The position numbers were made by a program, and so were the translations under genes. DNA of 64,000 nucleotides from Takakia lepidozioides (taxonomy: Eukaryota > Streptophyta > Takakiopsida > Takakiales > Takakiaceae), in NCBI GenBank assembly GCA_030704615.1, contig CM060734.1:8928001-8992000 (forward strand), read 5' to 3'. This document shows positions 13,082 through 25,319 of this stretch, one piece after another. Under the pieces are notes generated by a model. It saw nothing but the letters and a program-made list of their open reading frames with translations. It searched no databases and was not told the DNA's origin. Position 1 is the stretch's first letter, and each line of letters starts with the position of its first letter.

Positions 13082-15740
13082 CTAAGATTTGAGTCATGCA
13101 GGATTGGAAGGTCCTACAAGGCACAGCTGTTTGTTGGACTTGAGGCTGGCAGCAGGGGTAGTTCCTCCAGCCTCGCCACTGCTTTTGGACCACCAAGAGA
13201 GGGAGTCAATGGGAACTATTCTGGCACTTACAAGGATGTAAAGACACTATGTAAGGCAGGACGGCATAAAGAAGCGCTGCACATTTTGAACCAACGAGGC
13301 ATTCAGGTAGACACCAATACATACATCTGCATCTTACAGGAGTGCATCAACTTGAAAGATCTAGCAGAAGGAAAGTGGGTTCACACCCACATTCTCCAAC
13401 GTGGATTAAAGCCAAACACCTTTCTACTCAGCACCCTTTTCAAAATGTATGCCAGGTGTGGGAGCATGGTGGATGCACACCAAGTGTTTATAAAAATGCC
13501 TGAGCAAAGTTTGTTTGCATGGACTGAAATGATAGCAGGATATGCCAAACATGGGCGTGGTAGGGAGGCTCTCATTGTCTACGAGCAAATGAAAAGGGAA
13601 GGAGTGACTCCAGACAAGGTCACGTTCACTTGCATTCTCAATGCCTGTGCCAGCCTAGGGGCCCTTGAAAAGGGCAAAGCAGTCCATGATGATATCATCA
13701 AGGCTGGAATTGTACCAGATATCATTCTGGAGACTGCCCTTGGTAACATGTATGCCAAAAGTGGGAGCGTGAATGATGCGCGAGAAGTGTTTGACAATGA
13801 CTTTACGAGATGTGGTCTCATGGAACGCCATGATTGCAGGATATGCAAAGCATGGGTGTGGTAGGGAAGCCTTCCAGACATATGAGAATATGCTACATGA
13901 AGGGGTGCCTCGCAACAAAGTCACGTTCATCTGCGTTCTCAAGTCATGTGCCAGCCTAGGGTCTCTAGAAATGGGCAAAAAGGTCCACGCTGACATCAGG
14001 AAAAGTGGGATTTCACCTGATATTAATCTGGGAAACACCCTTGTTGACATGTATGCAAAATGTGGGAGCGTAACTGATGCACGTCAAGTGTTCGACAAAA
14101 TGGCTCAACGAGATGTTGTGTCATGGAACGCAATGATCGGGGGATGCGCTCAGCATGGGTGTGGAAGGGAAGCTTTGGAGATCTATGAGTGGATGATAGG
14201 GGAAGGGGTGAAGCCAGACAAGATAACGTTCATTTGCATTCTCAATGCGTGTGCCAGCCTAGGAACCCTGGATAAGGGCAAAGCAATCCACGCTGACATT
14301 GTCAAAGCTGTTACTCAGCCTGATGTCATTTTGGAGACTGCCCTTGCTGACATGTATGCCAAATGTGGGAGCATGAGTGATGCGTGTCAAGTATTTGACA
14401 AAATGGCTAAGCGAGATGTGTGCTCATGGAGCGTGATGATCGCAGGATATGCTCAGCATGGATGTGGTATGGAGGCTTTTGAGATCTACAAGGAAATGAT
14501 AGGGGAAGCGGTGACACCCGACAGGATCACATTTATTTCCATTCTCAACGCATGTGCCAGCGTAGGAGCATTGGAAAAGGGCAAAGAGATCCATGCTTAC
14601 ATCAGCGAAAGCGGAATTGCACCAGATATCATCCTGGAGAACACCCTTCTTGACATGTATGCCAAATGTGGGAGTGTCAAGGATGCTCGCCAAGTGTTTG
14701 ACAACATGGCCCATCGAGATGTGGTCTCATGGAATGCAATGATTGCAGGATATGCCCAGCTTGGGCATGGTAGGGAGGCTTTGGAGATCTACGAGCAAAT
14801 GATGTGGGAAGGGCTGACACCTGACAACATCACCTTCATTTGTATTCTCAATGCATGTGCTAGCCTGGCTGCCCTGGGAAATGGCAAAGAGGTTCATGCG
14901 ACATCGTGAAGGCCGGTTTCATGCCAGATATCATTCTGGAGACTGCCCTTGCTGACATGCCAAATGCGGGAGCCTCAAGGATGCGCATCAAGTGTTCGAC
15001 AATATGGTTCAACGAAACGTGGTTTCATGGAACGTGATTATTGCAGGATATGCTCAGCATGGGTGTGCTTGGGAGGCGCTTAACCTATTTGAACATATGC
15101 AAAAGGAAGGCCTGAGGCCAGATGAAGTTACCTTTGTAGGTGTTCTCACTGCATGTAGCCATGCCGGCCTGGTGGATGAAGGTTGTCACTACTTTGATTC
15201 CATGAGTGGAGATCATGGCCTCAGTCCCACAGTGGCGCATTTTGGCTGCATGGTGGACCTTCTTGGCCGTGTAGGGCGATTGGGTGAGGCAGAGGACCTG
15301 ATTGATAAAATGCCAATCAAACCAGATGATTCGGTGTGGGTGGCCTTGCTTGGTGCATGCAGAATTCATGGTGATGTGGACTTAGCAGAACGTGTGGCAA
15401 AATGCCTTTTCAAGTAGGATCCACAGTATGCTATAACTTATTATGTGCTGCTACCGAACATCTATGCTACGGTTGGCAGGTGGCACTATCAAGCTAAGGT
15501 GGAAAGAATGATGAAAGATACAGGTGTCAGAAAGGAGCCGAGCGCAACTGCATGGAGGAGGACGAGGGTGCATACATTCCTAGTAGATGACAAGTTCCAT
15601 CCAGATATTGTGAAATCTATGCTGAGCTGAACTGATTGTCTGGACTGATGAAGGAGGCAGTGTGCATGCCCACGCTTTGTGTTACACATGATGTGGAGGA
15701 GGAGCAAAAGGAATTTTCTCTTGAGAGAGTGCTCAAGGCC
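13082..15740 (+). pseudogene. PPR-PLS/E/DYW-type RNA-editing factor, pseudogene
   Basis: Repeated pentatricopeptide units (such as DMYAKCGSVTDARQVFDKM, VVSWNAMIAGYA, ITFICILNACASLG) run from about 13,230 to 15,150. A typical E region follows (GLVDEGCHYFDSM, CMVDLLGRVGRLGEAEDLI, LLGACRIHGDVDLAERV, YVLLPNIYATVGRW), then the start of a DYW domain (THDVEEEQKEFSLE at about 15,680-15,730). In plants such proteins act in organellar C-to-U RNA editing. The gene is broken: small deletions shift the frame near 13,793, 14,899 and 14,960, a TAG lies at 15,415, the frame shifts again near 15,617, and the sequence leaves homology before the catalytic zinc motif and the DYW end. A tgcag acceptor at about 13,101 hints at a lost upstream exon. 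The near-identical tandem units suggest unit-wise duplication before decay. Confidence 0.88.
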
Positions 15741-17130
15741 AAGACCACCAGTCGACACGACCACTACTCGCCCAAGCTTGAGAGTAACATGGAAGGCACA
15801 GGGGATCTCTGAGGCTACCTTTCGAAACTTGAAAAGGAACTGGTACCTTGGAAGACAGATGTGGCCACTGCATTCAAGGGAAAAGTAGTGCCTCAGGGAC
15901 AACTCCTGCATAAATTGTCCAAAAAGATGCTCCTCCCTACTAACATCCGTCAATAGGTTCTCATCCTCGCCGAAGAACTTAATTCCCACAAGGCAGCAAC
16001 ATCTTTTGTCACTAAGGAGCCGCAGGGGCCTGCAGGTATTGAGCAAGCAGGAACCCTGGAGCACAAAATTGTATTCATTGGATTCAAGGATAGGGCATCT
16101 TGGGACATGGTACTTAAACGATGGCCCCAGTTGAGAGGACAAAAATTGTGCCGCAGTGACGATCCGATGCCTATGCTGAGAACACAACTCAGCCAAGTAC
16201 TTGAGGCCAGGGTGCAAGGCAAATATGTTCATCATTGGTCAGAACGAGCATCACCCTCCTAAAGCTACATAGGTTACTTGGATACCATGAGCAAACTTCA
16301 CACTCGCATCTGAATATCAGCTCATGGAACACTTTGCAGGTTTACTACAAACATTTAAAGATTGGTTCTTTCATGTACCACTTCCGAACATCCAACTTCA
16401 TCAAGTAGTGTGGGGATTTCAATTCTTCACACATGGGCCTGCAGATAGCCGACGCACTTGCATAAATAGGGGATTTCACTTGCACTTCCATACATTGGGG
16501 GTTGCATTTGGACTTACATGTGGCTGGACACTTGCCCTTCCCTACGGCAAGGAAGTACATTGGTACATTGCCAACTCTGCTTGCGGATATCGTGAGGTAC
16601 CCATACACGGCCCAATCCATAGAAGGTCCTGAACTCCATGCATTTTGTAAGCGGATGAATTTCCACATTGTGAACACTACCCAAATTACAAATGATTATG
16701 TTCATTGCATGTACTACAAACGATGCAATACATTGCCAAGAATCCGCTGTGTTGTATGTAACATATTTGATTCATAGTGTGCAAGATGCATTGACATTGA
16801 CCGACATGACGATCGGCTGCACCCATACATGAAATAGCACCACAGTGCAGCGATTTTTTGGGTCTATATATGTCATATGCATTGCACTGCTTCATCGCAC
16901 ATTCCCGCAAAATGCATGCCCAACAGTGCACCCTAAACAATTAGAAATGAACATGGGACACACCGTACGGTCTGCAAAATCCATCACAAAAAGTTTCGGA
17001 AATGAAGTTGGGCTTTATTTCATGACCATTTGAATATACGATGCACAACAGGTCTAAGGAATCCACATCCACATCCACGTCTCCATTCCCAGCCCCTTCT
17101 TCCACGACTTGCTACCGACACGACTTCATA
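15741..17130. other. Intergenic sequence, nothing recognised
   Basis: Several short open frames on both strands show no family I recognise. The sequence next to 15,741 may be mutated DYW-domain DNA. Confidence 0.4.
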
Positions 17131-17137
17131 CTATGCC

Positions 17138-18304
17138 TAGGGAATTCCAAAAAGGCCTTGATGTGAAATGCATCGCAATTCACTTGATCACCCCCTAAAA
17201 GTGCGCAATTCAATTGAATTGCAAGGGCAATTCAATTGAACTAACCGTAATTTGCAATTCAATTGAATTGTCGGCACACAATTGCGAATTGGCAATTCAA
17301 TTGAATTGTTGACTGCAATTCAATTGAATCGCTAGTTGGCAATTCAATTGAATTGCTGACTACAATTCAATTGAATTGTAATCTATAATTTTTAACTTAT
17401 TTTTGTATATAATATATATGTATATATTTAAATTATACATATATACATACACAGGTATAAGCTAAAAATACATGTTGCCCGTCTATTCTTGCTGTCCGTC
17501 TATCAATCCTTTGCCCGTGGTAAGGCTTGAGCCCAAGATAAGCCTAAGGGAGAGCGAGAGAGGGAGAGAGCAAGAGAGGAAGTCACGAAGCGCTTGTAAA
17601 AGCGGGATTGTCTCTCTTTGTGGATGTTGGTGCCAATATATGGCTATGTACATATACCAAACATGATACCAATGTAAGAGTATCAACGTGTAAGAGTTTG
17701 ATATATTAAACTTATATAGAACACACATCCCAACTTCAACATGATACCTTTGTAAGGGTATCGAAATTTTTGATAATTCTCAAGATGAACATATTTTTTG
17801 TTTTCTTTGTCCTGGGCCAGATACTAGTGTTAGGGGACTACATGGTGATGCAGGGGAAGCCTTTCGTCAATTGTCAGGTTTGATTTTGTCTGTTTTATTC
17901 GGAGCCAGCCATGTTTCTTTTGCCAGTGAATCACAGGAAGTTGTTGATTTGTCTCCGTCTCTGGCTCTCCCTTTCTCGCTGAGGCTGAGGGTGGCTTCAC
18001 AACTCCACAATTTCCTCAAGGGCACAAGAAAGAGGGCCAGCAAGAATAGACGGGCAACATGTATTTTTAGCTTATACTCTTATATGTGTATAAATATAAT
18101 TTGAATATATACATGTACATATATATTATATATTATATACAAAAATAAGTTAAAAATTATAAATTACAATTCAATTGAATTGCAAATTAGGGTTAGTTCA
18201 ATTGAATTGCCCTTGCAATTCAATTCAATTCAATTGCGCACTTTTAGGGGGTGATCAAGTGAATTGCGATGCATTTCACATCAAGGCCTTTTTGGAATTC
18301 CCTA
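17138..18304. mobile_element. 1.17 kb inverted-repeat (foldback/MITE-like) element with 7 bp target duplication
   Basis: The ends are TAGGGAATTCC at 17,138 and its reverse complement ending at 18,304. They are flanked by the direct repeat CTATGCC (17,131-17,137 and 18,305-18,311). The arms are long: the first 110 bp, including repeated CAATTCAATTGAATTG palindromes, reappear inverted at 18,190-18,304. The AT-rich block (TATATAATATAT type) and the GTCTATTCTTGCTGTCC region at about 17,390-17,520 reappear inverted at about 18,030-18,160. The middle has no convincing ORF, so it is non-autonomous and could fold into a large hairpin. Confidence 0.85.
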
Positions 18305-18311
18305 CTATGCC

Positions 18312-18930
18312 TGCAAAATGAATTTAACGTTTTTTATAAGTTGTTGTCATTGCCATAGAGAGAGTGCGATTGTACTCATGCAGCGGTGGTCAACACTTTC
18401 CCACGAAGGCAACACCGTTACCAAACTGTGTGGTACTAGGTAGAAAGTGCATAGAATGTAGTGATCCTCAAGCGAGGCTACTCTCTTGTGGAGACCAGGG
18501 ATGTCCATAGCTATCATTGGAAAATCCTTGTTCATCGCATCTTGATTCAGCGTTGTTTCCTCCGTCCACTCCTCAGCTGGGGGGGACATGGGAGGCATCT
18601 CATGGATTGCGGAATCCAACCTGGGGATCTTGTGGAGAGGTGGAGGTGGAGAGAGAAGGTTAGAGGAAGAGAAGGGAGGGGAAGGGGCCTTACAAGAGCA
18701 CTGGGGTTTCCGATCCTTGATTGAGCTTCATGCGTCAGGAAGAAGCCTGTACCAGATGAGGGAGCAATTCTCCTTAGAGAGGGAAGCATTGGACATTTTT
18801 TAAAGCAATTCTCCATCTTGTCTTTGAGTTTAAGGTGACTAACCCCAGTGGGACCGGAAGAGTCGGGTGCTGATGGAGGTGCAAGCACGTCGAGAGGGAG
18901 TCGTTCCATGTAACAGAGGTATCAGAGGTT
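18312..18930. other. Unassigned spacer before the hairpin array
   Basis: A GA-rich patch lies at 18,625-18,690. No gene is recognised on either strand. Confidence 0.4.
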
Positions 18931-18972
18931 TTTTGCAATTGACGGTCGCATGTACTTTTCTTAAAACAAATT

Positions 18973-19556
18973 CAAGCGACCGCCGAATTTCGGCGGTCGC
19001 TTGGATTTATATTTTCTTTAAACACAAGCGACCACTGCAATTCGGCGGTCGCTTGTATTTAGTTATTTAATTAAATATTAGTGACCGCCAAAATTTGACA
19101 GTCGCAGGTTATTTACTAATATAATTAAATATAAGCGACCATTGCATTTTGGTAGTCGCTTATATTTAATTATATAAATAAATACATGCGACCGAATTTC
19201 AGTGGTCGCAGGTATTTATGTTTTTCTTAAATATAAAAGCGACCGCCGAATACCGGCGGTCGGTAGTATTTTAAAAATAAATAAAATACAAGCGACCGCC
19301 GTATATCGGCGGTTGCAATTTTTTTTTTTTTACTGGTTAGGCCCGATATTCGGCGGTCGCAAGTATTGTTTTATTTTTTTAAAAGAAGCGATCGCGGAAT
19401 ATCGACGGTCGCAAGTATTTTTTCTATTTTTATAAACAGAAGCGATTGCCGAATATAGGCGGTCGCTTGTTTTTTATTACCACTCCATGTTTTTTCGGGG
19501 TTTTTTTTTAAAGAAATTGAACCACAGACGGCCGCCGAAATTGGGTGGTGGCCAGT
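18973..19556. repeat. Array of about 11 imperfect palindromes, GCGACCGCCG/CGGCGGTCGC
   Basis: Units such as GCGACCGCCGAA-TTT-CGGCGGTCGC occur at about 18,973, 19,024, 19,081, 19,132, 19,186, 19,237, 19,289, 19,342, 19,385, 19,440 and 19,526, spaced about 50-60 bp by AT-rich linkers. Each can form a stem of 8-13 bp. Arm mutations differ between units. Arrays like this are typical of the subterminal repeats of CACTA and similar DNA transposons; no matching transposase or partner end was found. A TATA-like box (CTATATAAACC) follows at about 19,613. Confidence 0.8.
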
Positions 19557-19841
19557 CGCGTGGACACGTGGCGAGGCACAATTGGCCATTTGTGCCTCCT
19601 CATGCAGATGCCTCTATATAAACCCCCCCCCCTCTCGTTCTATGTTCATTTTGGTCTTCCGTGAGAATGGTTCCTTGGTTTTTTGTAGTTTTCGGACTTC
19701 ACTGCTTGGGACTGCCAACGCGAGGTGCAAAGGTGTTAGCTTGGGCCCGAAGAGAGTTTTTGTCCGTTCTCCATCTCGTCACTTCTCACCTTTTTCGCCC
19801 TTCTTCATTGTTTTATCGTTTTTTTAATTTTTTTCCTAAAG

Positions 19842-20013
19842 TATGACGCCTCTCGAAAGGAACGTAACTTATGGTGTCACTTCACCACAAGGGCTATTGC
19901 CTTCCAGCTGAAAGGTGGACACATTAATGACACACCATACCGTGGTTTGAACCCACAACCACATCCAACGTGGTATGTGCCCATTACCACTGGGCTACAT
20001 GCTGGTTGTCTAC
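19842..20013 (-). mobile_element. tRNA-derived SINE, copy 1
   Basis: On the minus strand the unit begins at an A-box-like GTAGCCCAGTGGTAATGG and continues to the B box GGTTGTGGGTTCAAACCAC. A non-tRNA tail follows (GTGTCCACCTTTCAGCTGG, GTGACACCATAAGTTACG). The same order and sequence recur at 21,491-21,650 and 31,669-31,833. That makes a short interspersed element with an internal RNA polymerase III promoter. Confidence 0.82.
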
Positions 20014-20094
20014 CTTTTTTCTAGAATATACCCTCTACGCGGCCATTATTTTTTTCTTTCCATCACCTATAGTGGGCAAAGGAAGTATGTAATG

Positions 20095-21230
20095 TCAGGG
20101 AATGTGAGCTCAAACACTGGGTCGGGGGGGTCATATGGGAGTCGGGGTAAAGGCAGGAAGAGAAAACATGCCCACGAGCGAGATAGCCAGACTATCCAGG
20201 AAAAGAGCTCGTGAGAGCCATAAAGGAGGTGGTACTGGATTATTTCAAAGGAAATGACATGATGAGGTTGCAAAGTTCTTATGTCCGGCATGGATACGAG
20301 GGGTTCTGTCTTTTCCAGAAGAATATAGAAAGGAAAAAATGAGGGAGGCTTTGGCCGGCTCGATGAGTGGACGGAGGACAAGATGAAGTGGAAATTCACA
20401 GAGTGGGTCAAGAGTAGGACAGCTGACGCCACGTGGAATTTGAGGCAGGTAATCAAGATGATTGTTACAAAAACAACCAAAGGTCGGGTGCCTAGCTGGG
20501 AAAAGAACTTGTTTGTGCGTGTCGATTGGTGGGCGGACATGGCAAAGGCCCATGCGAAACACCGGACTAGGCCAGTCCCTTGGAAGATGCGTCATCGAGC
20601 GTGGCAGGCGGTAGGGAACTTATTTACGTCAGCACAAGTGTACAGGTACTACAGCTTGATGCCTACAAAGAATATGCTAGAGTTCGCAGGGTTATAATTG
20701 TTGGGGATTCAAGAATAGTGGAAAACTGGGAGCTAGCGGGAAAAACACCCAAGGAAAAAACTCGGAAATTGTTGTCAGCCAACATGACAACGAGGCTTTA
20801 GTTGTGAAGTTCCATCACTGGAGAGTCATTAAATATTTTGTTGTGAATCCACGTGAGCTAGAAGGTTACACTCATTGGTGGAATGGGGGGACAATATATG
20901 AGATGTTGGCAATTGACGCAAAATGGGGTAATGAGTGGGACAACATGGAGATTTTGAGACTGCAACGGGGAACAGAACAATAATACGAGGAGGTCAATTG
21001 CTTTGTTCGTTTCCGGAAAGAGCGCAGCAAACTAATATGGGCACTGGTGAGCATCATGGATGTTGTTCATAAGAACCATGTCATGCGCAACGACTTGTCC
21101 CCCGATAACATCTTGTTGCATTTTCCACATTGCACCGAGGAGGTTATTGGGGTGTGTGATTGGGGGATGGCTACCTCAACGGAGGCAACCAAATTGTCTT
21201 TGTATATTTTTGAAAGCGTTGAGAATATGG
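20095..21230 (+). pseudogene. Decayed kinase-like gene
   Basis: Several frames give plausible coding pieces in order. A Gly/Ser/Lys-rich start at 20,095 is followed by AWIRGVLSFPEEYRKEKM, then WVKSRTADATWNLRQVI, then DWWADMAKAHAKHRTRPVPW and VYRYYSLMPTKNMLEFAG. Last comes HKNHVMRNDLSPDNILLHF with CDWG (21,065-21,175). The final part matches the protein-kinase catalytic loop (HxD-type, here RNDLSPDN) and a DWG variant of the DFG motif. Stops and frameshifts separate the pieces (near 20,215, 20,270, 20,380, 20,697 and 20,985), so it is not functional. The source family is not known to me. It is interrupted at its 3' end by the poly(T) insertion. Confidence 0.6.
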
Positions 21231-21470
21231 GTTTTTTTTTTTTTTTTTTTTTTTTCTCACGATGGGAGGACGGAGCGCCCTCCCTCCCCAGTGCCTTTCG
21301 GCTAACCCCTCCGCTGCTTGCTACTTTAGGTAACCCGCCTATTTTCCTCCTCACTTTAGTCGCTATCCAAATCTTATTTAGCGGTTCCGCTACCCTAGAA
21401 TAACAACACAAAGCTAGGATCTCGGGCTCTAGCTCAAAAACACACAACAAGTCTAGGGGAGGTCTTCCTC
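21231..21470 (-). mobile_element. Poly(A)-tailed insertion on the minus strand
   Basis: A run of about 24 T at about 21,232-21,255 marks the tail of a sequence inserted in minus orientation into the kinase-like pseudogene. The adjacent 200 bp (CTCACGATGGGAGGACGGAG onwards) does not resemble its surroundings. A SINE, a LINE end or a retroposed RNA are all possible. Confidence 0.45.
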
Positions 21471-21490
21471 CTAGCTTGGGTCAATATTAA

Positions 21491-21650
21491 CAACCAACAT
21501 GTAGCCCAGTGGTAAGGGCATATACCCTTTTACGAGTGGTTGTGGGTTCAAACCACCCTGTTGGTTGTTATAAAGGTGTCCACCTTCCTACCGGAAGGCC
21601 GTAGCCCTTTTGGATCAAGTGACACCATAAGTTACGCTTGCTTCGGCAAT
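21491..21650 (+). mobile_element. tRNA-derived SINE, copy 2
   Basis: It starts CAACATGTAGCCCAGTGG (A box) and has the B box GTGGGTTCAAACCACC. The tail GTGTCCACCTTCCTACCGG...GTGACACCATAAGTTACG matches the other two copies. A short direct repeat, GTCTAGGGGAGGTCTTCC, occurs just upstream (about 21,452) and again at about 21,893. Confidence 0.8.
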
Positions 21651-23690
21651 GCGTCCACCTTTTGGGTCAATATTCAAAACACAAGAATAGAAATTCAAAT
21701 GCTCAATGGCACAAGGCTATCTCACCCGTTCAATTGGTGGGGACGCTTGTGATGCTCTAACTCGCTCGGTGGCCTGGTACCTCGCCCAACCGATCCCGGC
21801 TCCTACTCGTCTCCAAGTCGCCAAATCAACCCCAATCCGTAGTGATAAAAACTAAGCTCATCTTTATAAAATGGGCTCAATGGCCAACAAAGGTCTAGGG
21901 GAGGTCTTCCCTCTAGCCTACAAATGCTCTTCCTACACTATCTAGGAGGACTCGAGCACACCCCTTAGGACCTAGGTCCCCTCAAGCAAAAACTAGAACT
22001 AAAGCAAAGCAACAAAGCAAGAGGAAGAGCACAAGATGAAGAACAAGGAGGTCCTTGGACTTCTTATATAGTGCTTTGAGGCCTACTAAAGTACTAGTTT
22101 CCCTTGAGTTTTTTATTCCTACCTAATGGTGTTCATAAATGCTAAAAGAAAAAAAACTAAGAGTTAAAAGCCTTTGGATGATTTTTTCCAAGACGGATGG
22201 GAATTGGATTTTTCTATCCTACTGATGAATGACCAGCTAAGACCAGCTAGCACCAGCTAGCACTAGCTCATGGTCAACTCTAATTATCTGGTCAAAGAAA
22301 GAATTGAATATCATTTAAATCGGTCGCCGCAAGTGCCGTTGGCCTTGAAAATTGGTGCCATTTCTAATCTTAACCAAAAATCACAAAACTTGGTGATAAA
22401 TTGTGTTAAGTTCTTCCGTAATACCTTGAAAATTTTCAGGTTGATTGGAGTTATTTGTCTTCTCCAAAATACCATTCTGCATCGAACTGCCGCGTAGGAA
22501 GTCTGCTGCTTCCTTGAAAAATGTCCTAATGGGGGTGCCTTTGTGGGTCTTTGACCTTGCCACTGGATCATTGATCTTCGGAGTCATCTCCAGCTATTCT
22601 GCATCGTTGGTGTAGTCCGCGCTTCGTTTTGCATCGTCCGGACTCGCCGTTTGTTTCGATGCAACAACCTGCTGCTTTGCGATATTTCATCGCTATACAA
22701 ATGCTTTGCCAAGCTTACTCGTCACTGTGTGTCCTACTAGACAAATAAAGGGAGAACAGAGGGATCGCAACCCGTTCTCAAACAGTCGTCTCGTCATGTG
22801 GAGACAAGGTCAACCTACTGCTTCTGATATCGATCGGACGCCGCATAACATGCCCGAAACTGCCTGCCTCAAGATAAAAAACGATCGAAAATAAAAAATG
22901 TACCATTATATGCATCTACACCCCCACACTAAAATGAAGTTGGATGTTTGTCAGTATGCCTAAATGGAAGATATAGAATTCAATGATGTGTACACAGAAG
23001 GAATTCCGCTTGTAGTCACTTGCGAAAACACTTGGGTTTTTCCATTCTCGGAATGTTCCCTTCAGTGTTATAGATTAGCATGCAATTCTACGAAGCGCTA
23101 TATAATGAACAGTCAGTGGATTTCCATGTACATCCATGTATTGCAGATTCTCAGAATTGATAAATCATTGCAGTACATGTATTTAAAGTTAACACCCATA
23201 CTCCCTATATCATATACGATACGTACATGACTCGCAATCAGGTCAGTACCATCCTTTCACTGTGACTGCCCGATGAAGGCGACAGGATCTGAACGCATGT
23301 CCAAGGCCCCTATTGTCTGGAGTAACTGCAAGGTCATTACTTGAATTGCATGGTTGTAACTCATTGCATATAGTACAAGAATCATATGTCCATACAATTT
23401 CAATAAATGATGATGGATTCTTCTTAACATTTTCTGTCATTTCAGTGTATGTAAGTATCCAAATACTGAAAGACGAGTAGTTGCCATTGTTCATATGTGT
23501 CAAACAAGCCCAGTGGCATGTCTGTATTTGCCACAGTTCGTATATGAAGGAATTTACATACATGAATCATAAGCCGCATAACAAAAGAGAACTGTCATCC
23601 CCCCTGTCTGCAGTGGAGACCCCGTATGCATGCACCAAACATCCTTCCATATAAATTTGCCTCAAATTATCAAGTGCACTTGCAATACAA
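21651..23690. other. Unassigned repeat-like sequence
   Basis: Contains a small run of ACCAGCTAG units at about 22,230-22,270. No protein or RNA family is recognised on either strand. Confidence 0.35.
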
Positions 23691-23699
23691 GAAATGAGA

Positions 23700-25200
23700 A
23701 CCAACAATGTCTTCATCACATGACATGGTACATGAACCTAACCAAGGCATGGCTGACACCAGCCCGGCAATACTCCGGAACACCATCACTTGGACAGCCA
23801 GTCGATATTCTTGAAGTCCAATCGTACTTTGGTACAGTGGTTGTCTCCACTCCCAGCCCTTTCTTCCAGCTCCCTGTCTCCATGTCCCCTCGCCACAGCC
23901 GCACGTCATGAATGAGGGGGTTTTCCCTCCACCGAGGAATGACACGAAAGAACATGCTGGACTTGTTGTGTTCCAGGTGCATGGTGGAGGTGAACGTAAC
24001 CACCATATCCCCCCCTCCAATGGTGCAACACAAATCGCCCTGGCATGTCTTTGGCCTCAACACCTACAGGTCGTCCACATGGGGATCACGAAGCATACGT
24101 TCCACAATCTTGGTCTCAACCCACTTGTCAGTCGCCCAATGAAACAATGACACAATTAGGAACTGGTCGTTTGGTCGTTCTGGGTCCAGACCCAACATCT
24201 CAGGTCCCCACTACATATTAGGCACACCATAGAATCGGAAACGAACCACCACACAATTGGGGGATTTCGCCAAATCCTCTATACTCGAGTCAAAGAAACA
24301 AACCCACTGAACACACTCTTCGCTGGCATCCGCATACATTAAGAAATTGCATGGGAGAGGCGATTTCGACCCCATTAGGGCATCCATGCCAATCAGCCTT
24401 GACATTGAGATGTTCGACACTGTAGGTACATCCTCGGGTGTCTAGTCCATTTGTGGTGCAAGTCGCAGAGCAGACCACATTGTTGCGAATGTTTGAGGTG
24501 GACCTGTCTGGAAAAGCTGAATGTGGGTGGGACTGTGGAGGGTATGCTATGTCGGCAACACTACATATACAAGCAACGAATCCCCCAAGTAGGAGGGAAA
24601 GCTTATTCGCGGGAAACTCTCTAACATCGGCGATGTAATGCGATTATAAATTTGCAGAGCACCAATTGCGTTGGCGTGTTCTGGGCAACCCAACTTAAAT
24701 ATGCCGTCAAATGCCTTCATACGGGAGAAGACATGGCCGACCATACCTCTTACATTGCACAACAACACATAATGAGCGCAAGCTTCATCGATTTTGGTGA
24801 ACGATTCACTACATGACCTACGAATTGGCTCTCATTTTGTCCAGCGCCATAAACCCTGCATGAATCCCTTGTGTGCACATGCTCATGTCTGTACTGCATA
24901 TACTGTAGTGTCTGGATAGGGCGTACGTCAGAGATTGGGCAATCATACATCTGGGGGGGCCTGGCGAACTCAGGTAGCAATTCTGTCATGCGAAAGGAAT
25001 GGGGTTTTATTCCATAGTTCGAGACAGCAAAAGCTGCTGCCCAAGCAATGTTTTTCAATCCACATACAAGGGGTTTCAATGTAAACATCTTCCCTTGGTC
25101 CTCCAAAATGGGTAATAGGAATGGGAAACTTTGGGGGCCAAGGGGTCCTTACATTCCAAATCAGTATTTGGTGAACCTGCCAGATATAGCCAACCATTTT
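23700..25200 (-). pseudogene. Decayed protein-coding region of unknown family
   Basis: The minus strand gives a series of protein-like pieces in changing frames: FGGPRED and GKMFTLKPLVCGLKNIAWAA (about 25,100), LLPEFARPPQMYDCPISDV, QYMQYRHEHVHTRDSCRVYG, GMVGHVFSRMKAFDGIFKLG (about 24,740), LIGMDALMGSKSPLPCNFLM, CVQWVCFFDSSIEDLAKSPN, and FTSTMHLEHNKSSMFFRVIP (about 23,980). The longest piece is 118 aa. Consistent composition across frames suggests one old gene broken by several indels, probably transposon-derived. I recognise no domain. Confidence 0.45.
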
Positions 25201-25319
25201 GGCTGTTACCTAGGATGTCTGGGATCTTTGATCCTCAAATGAACACTAAAAACCTGAGACAAGATCCTGCATGAAAAATAGTAACCATCGCTTCGAGACT
25301 CCATGAAACCGGGTGTGCA

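Noticed and set aside
17200-17400. A satellite made of CAATTCAATTGAATTG units
   Set aside because: The units are confined to the arms of the 1.17 kb element with a clear target duplication, so they are part of that element.
20095-21230. A functional protein kinase gene
   Set aside because: The catalytic loop is recognisable, but the frame is broken several times and the 3' part is cut by a poly(T) insertion.
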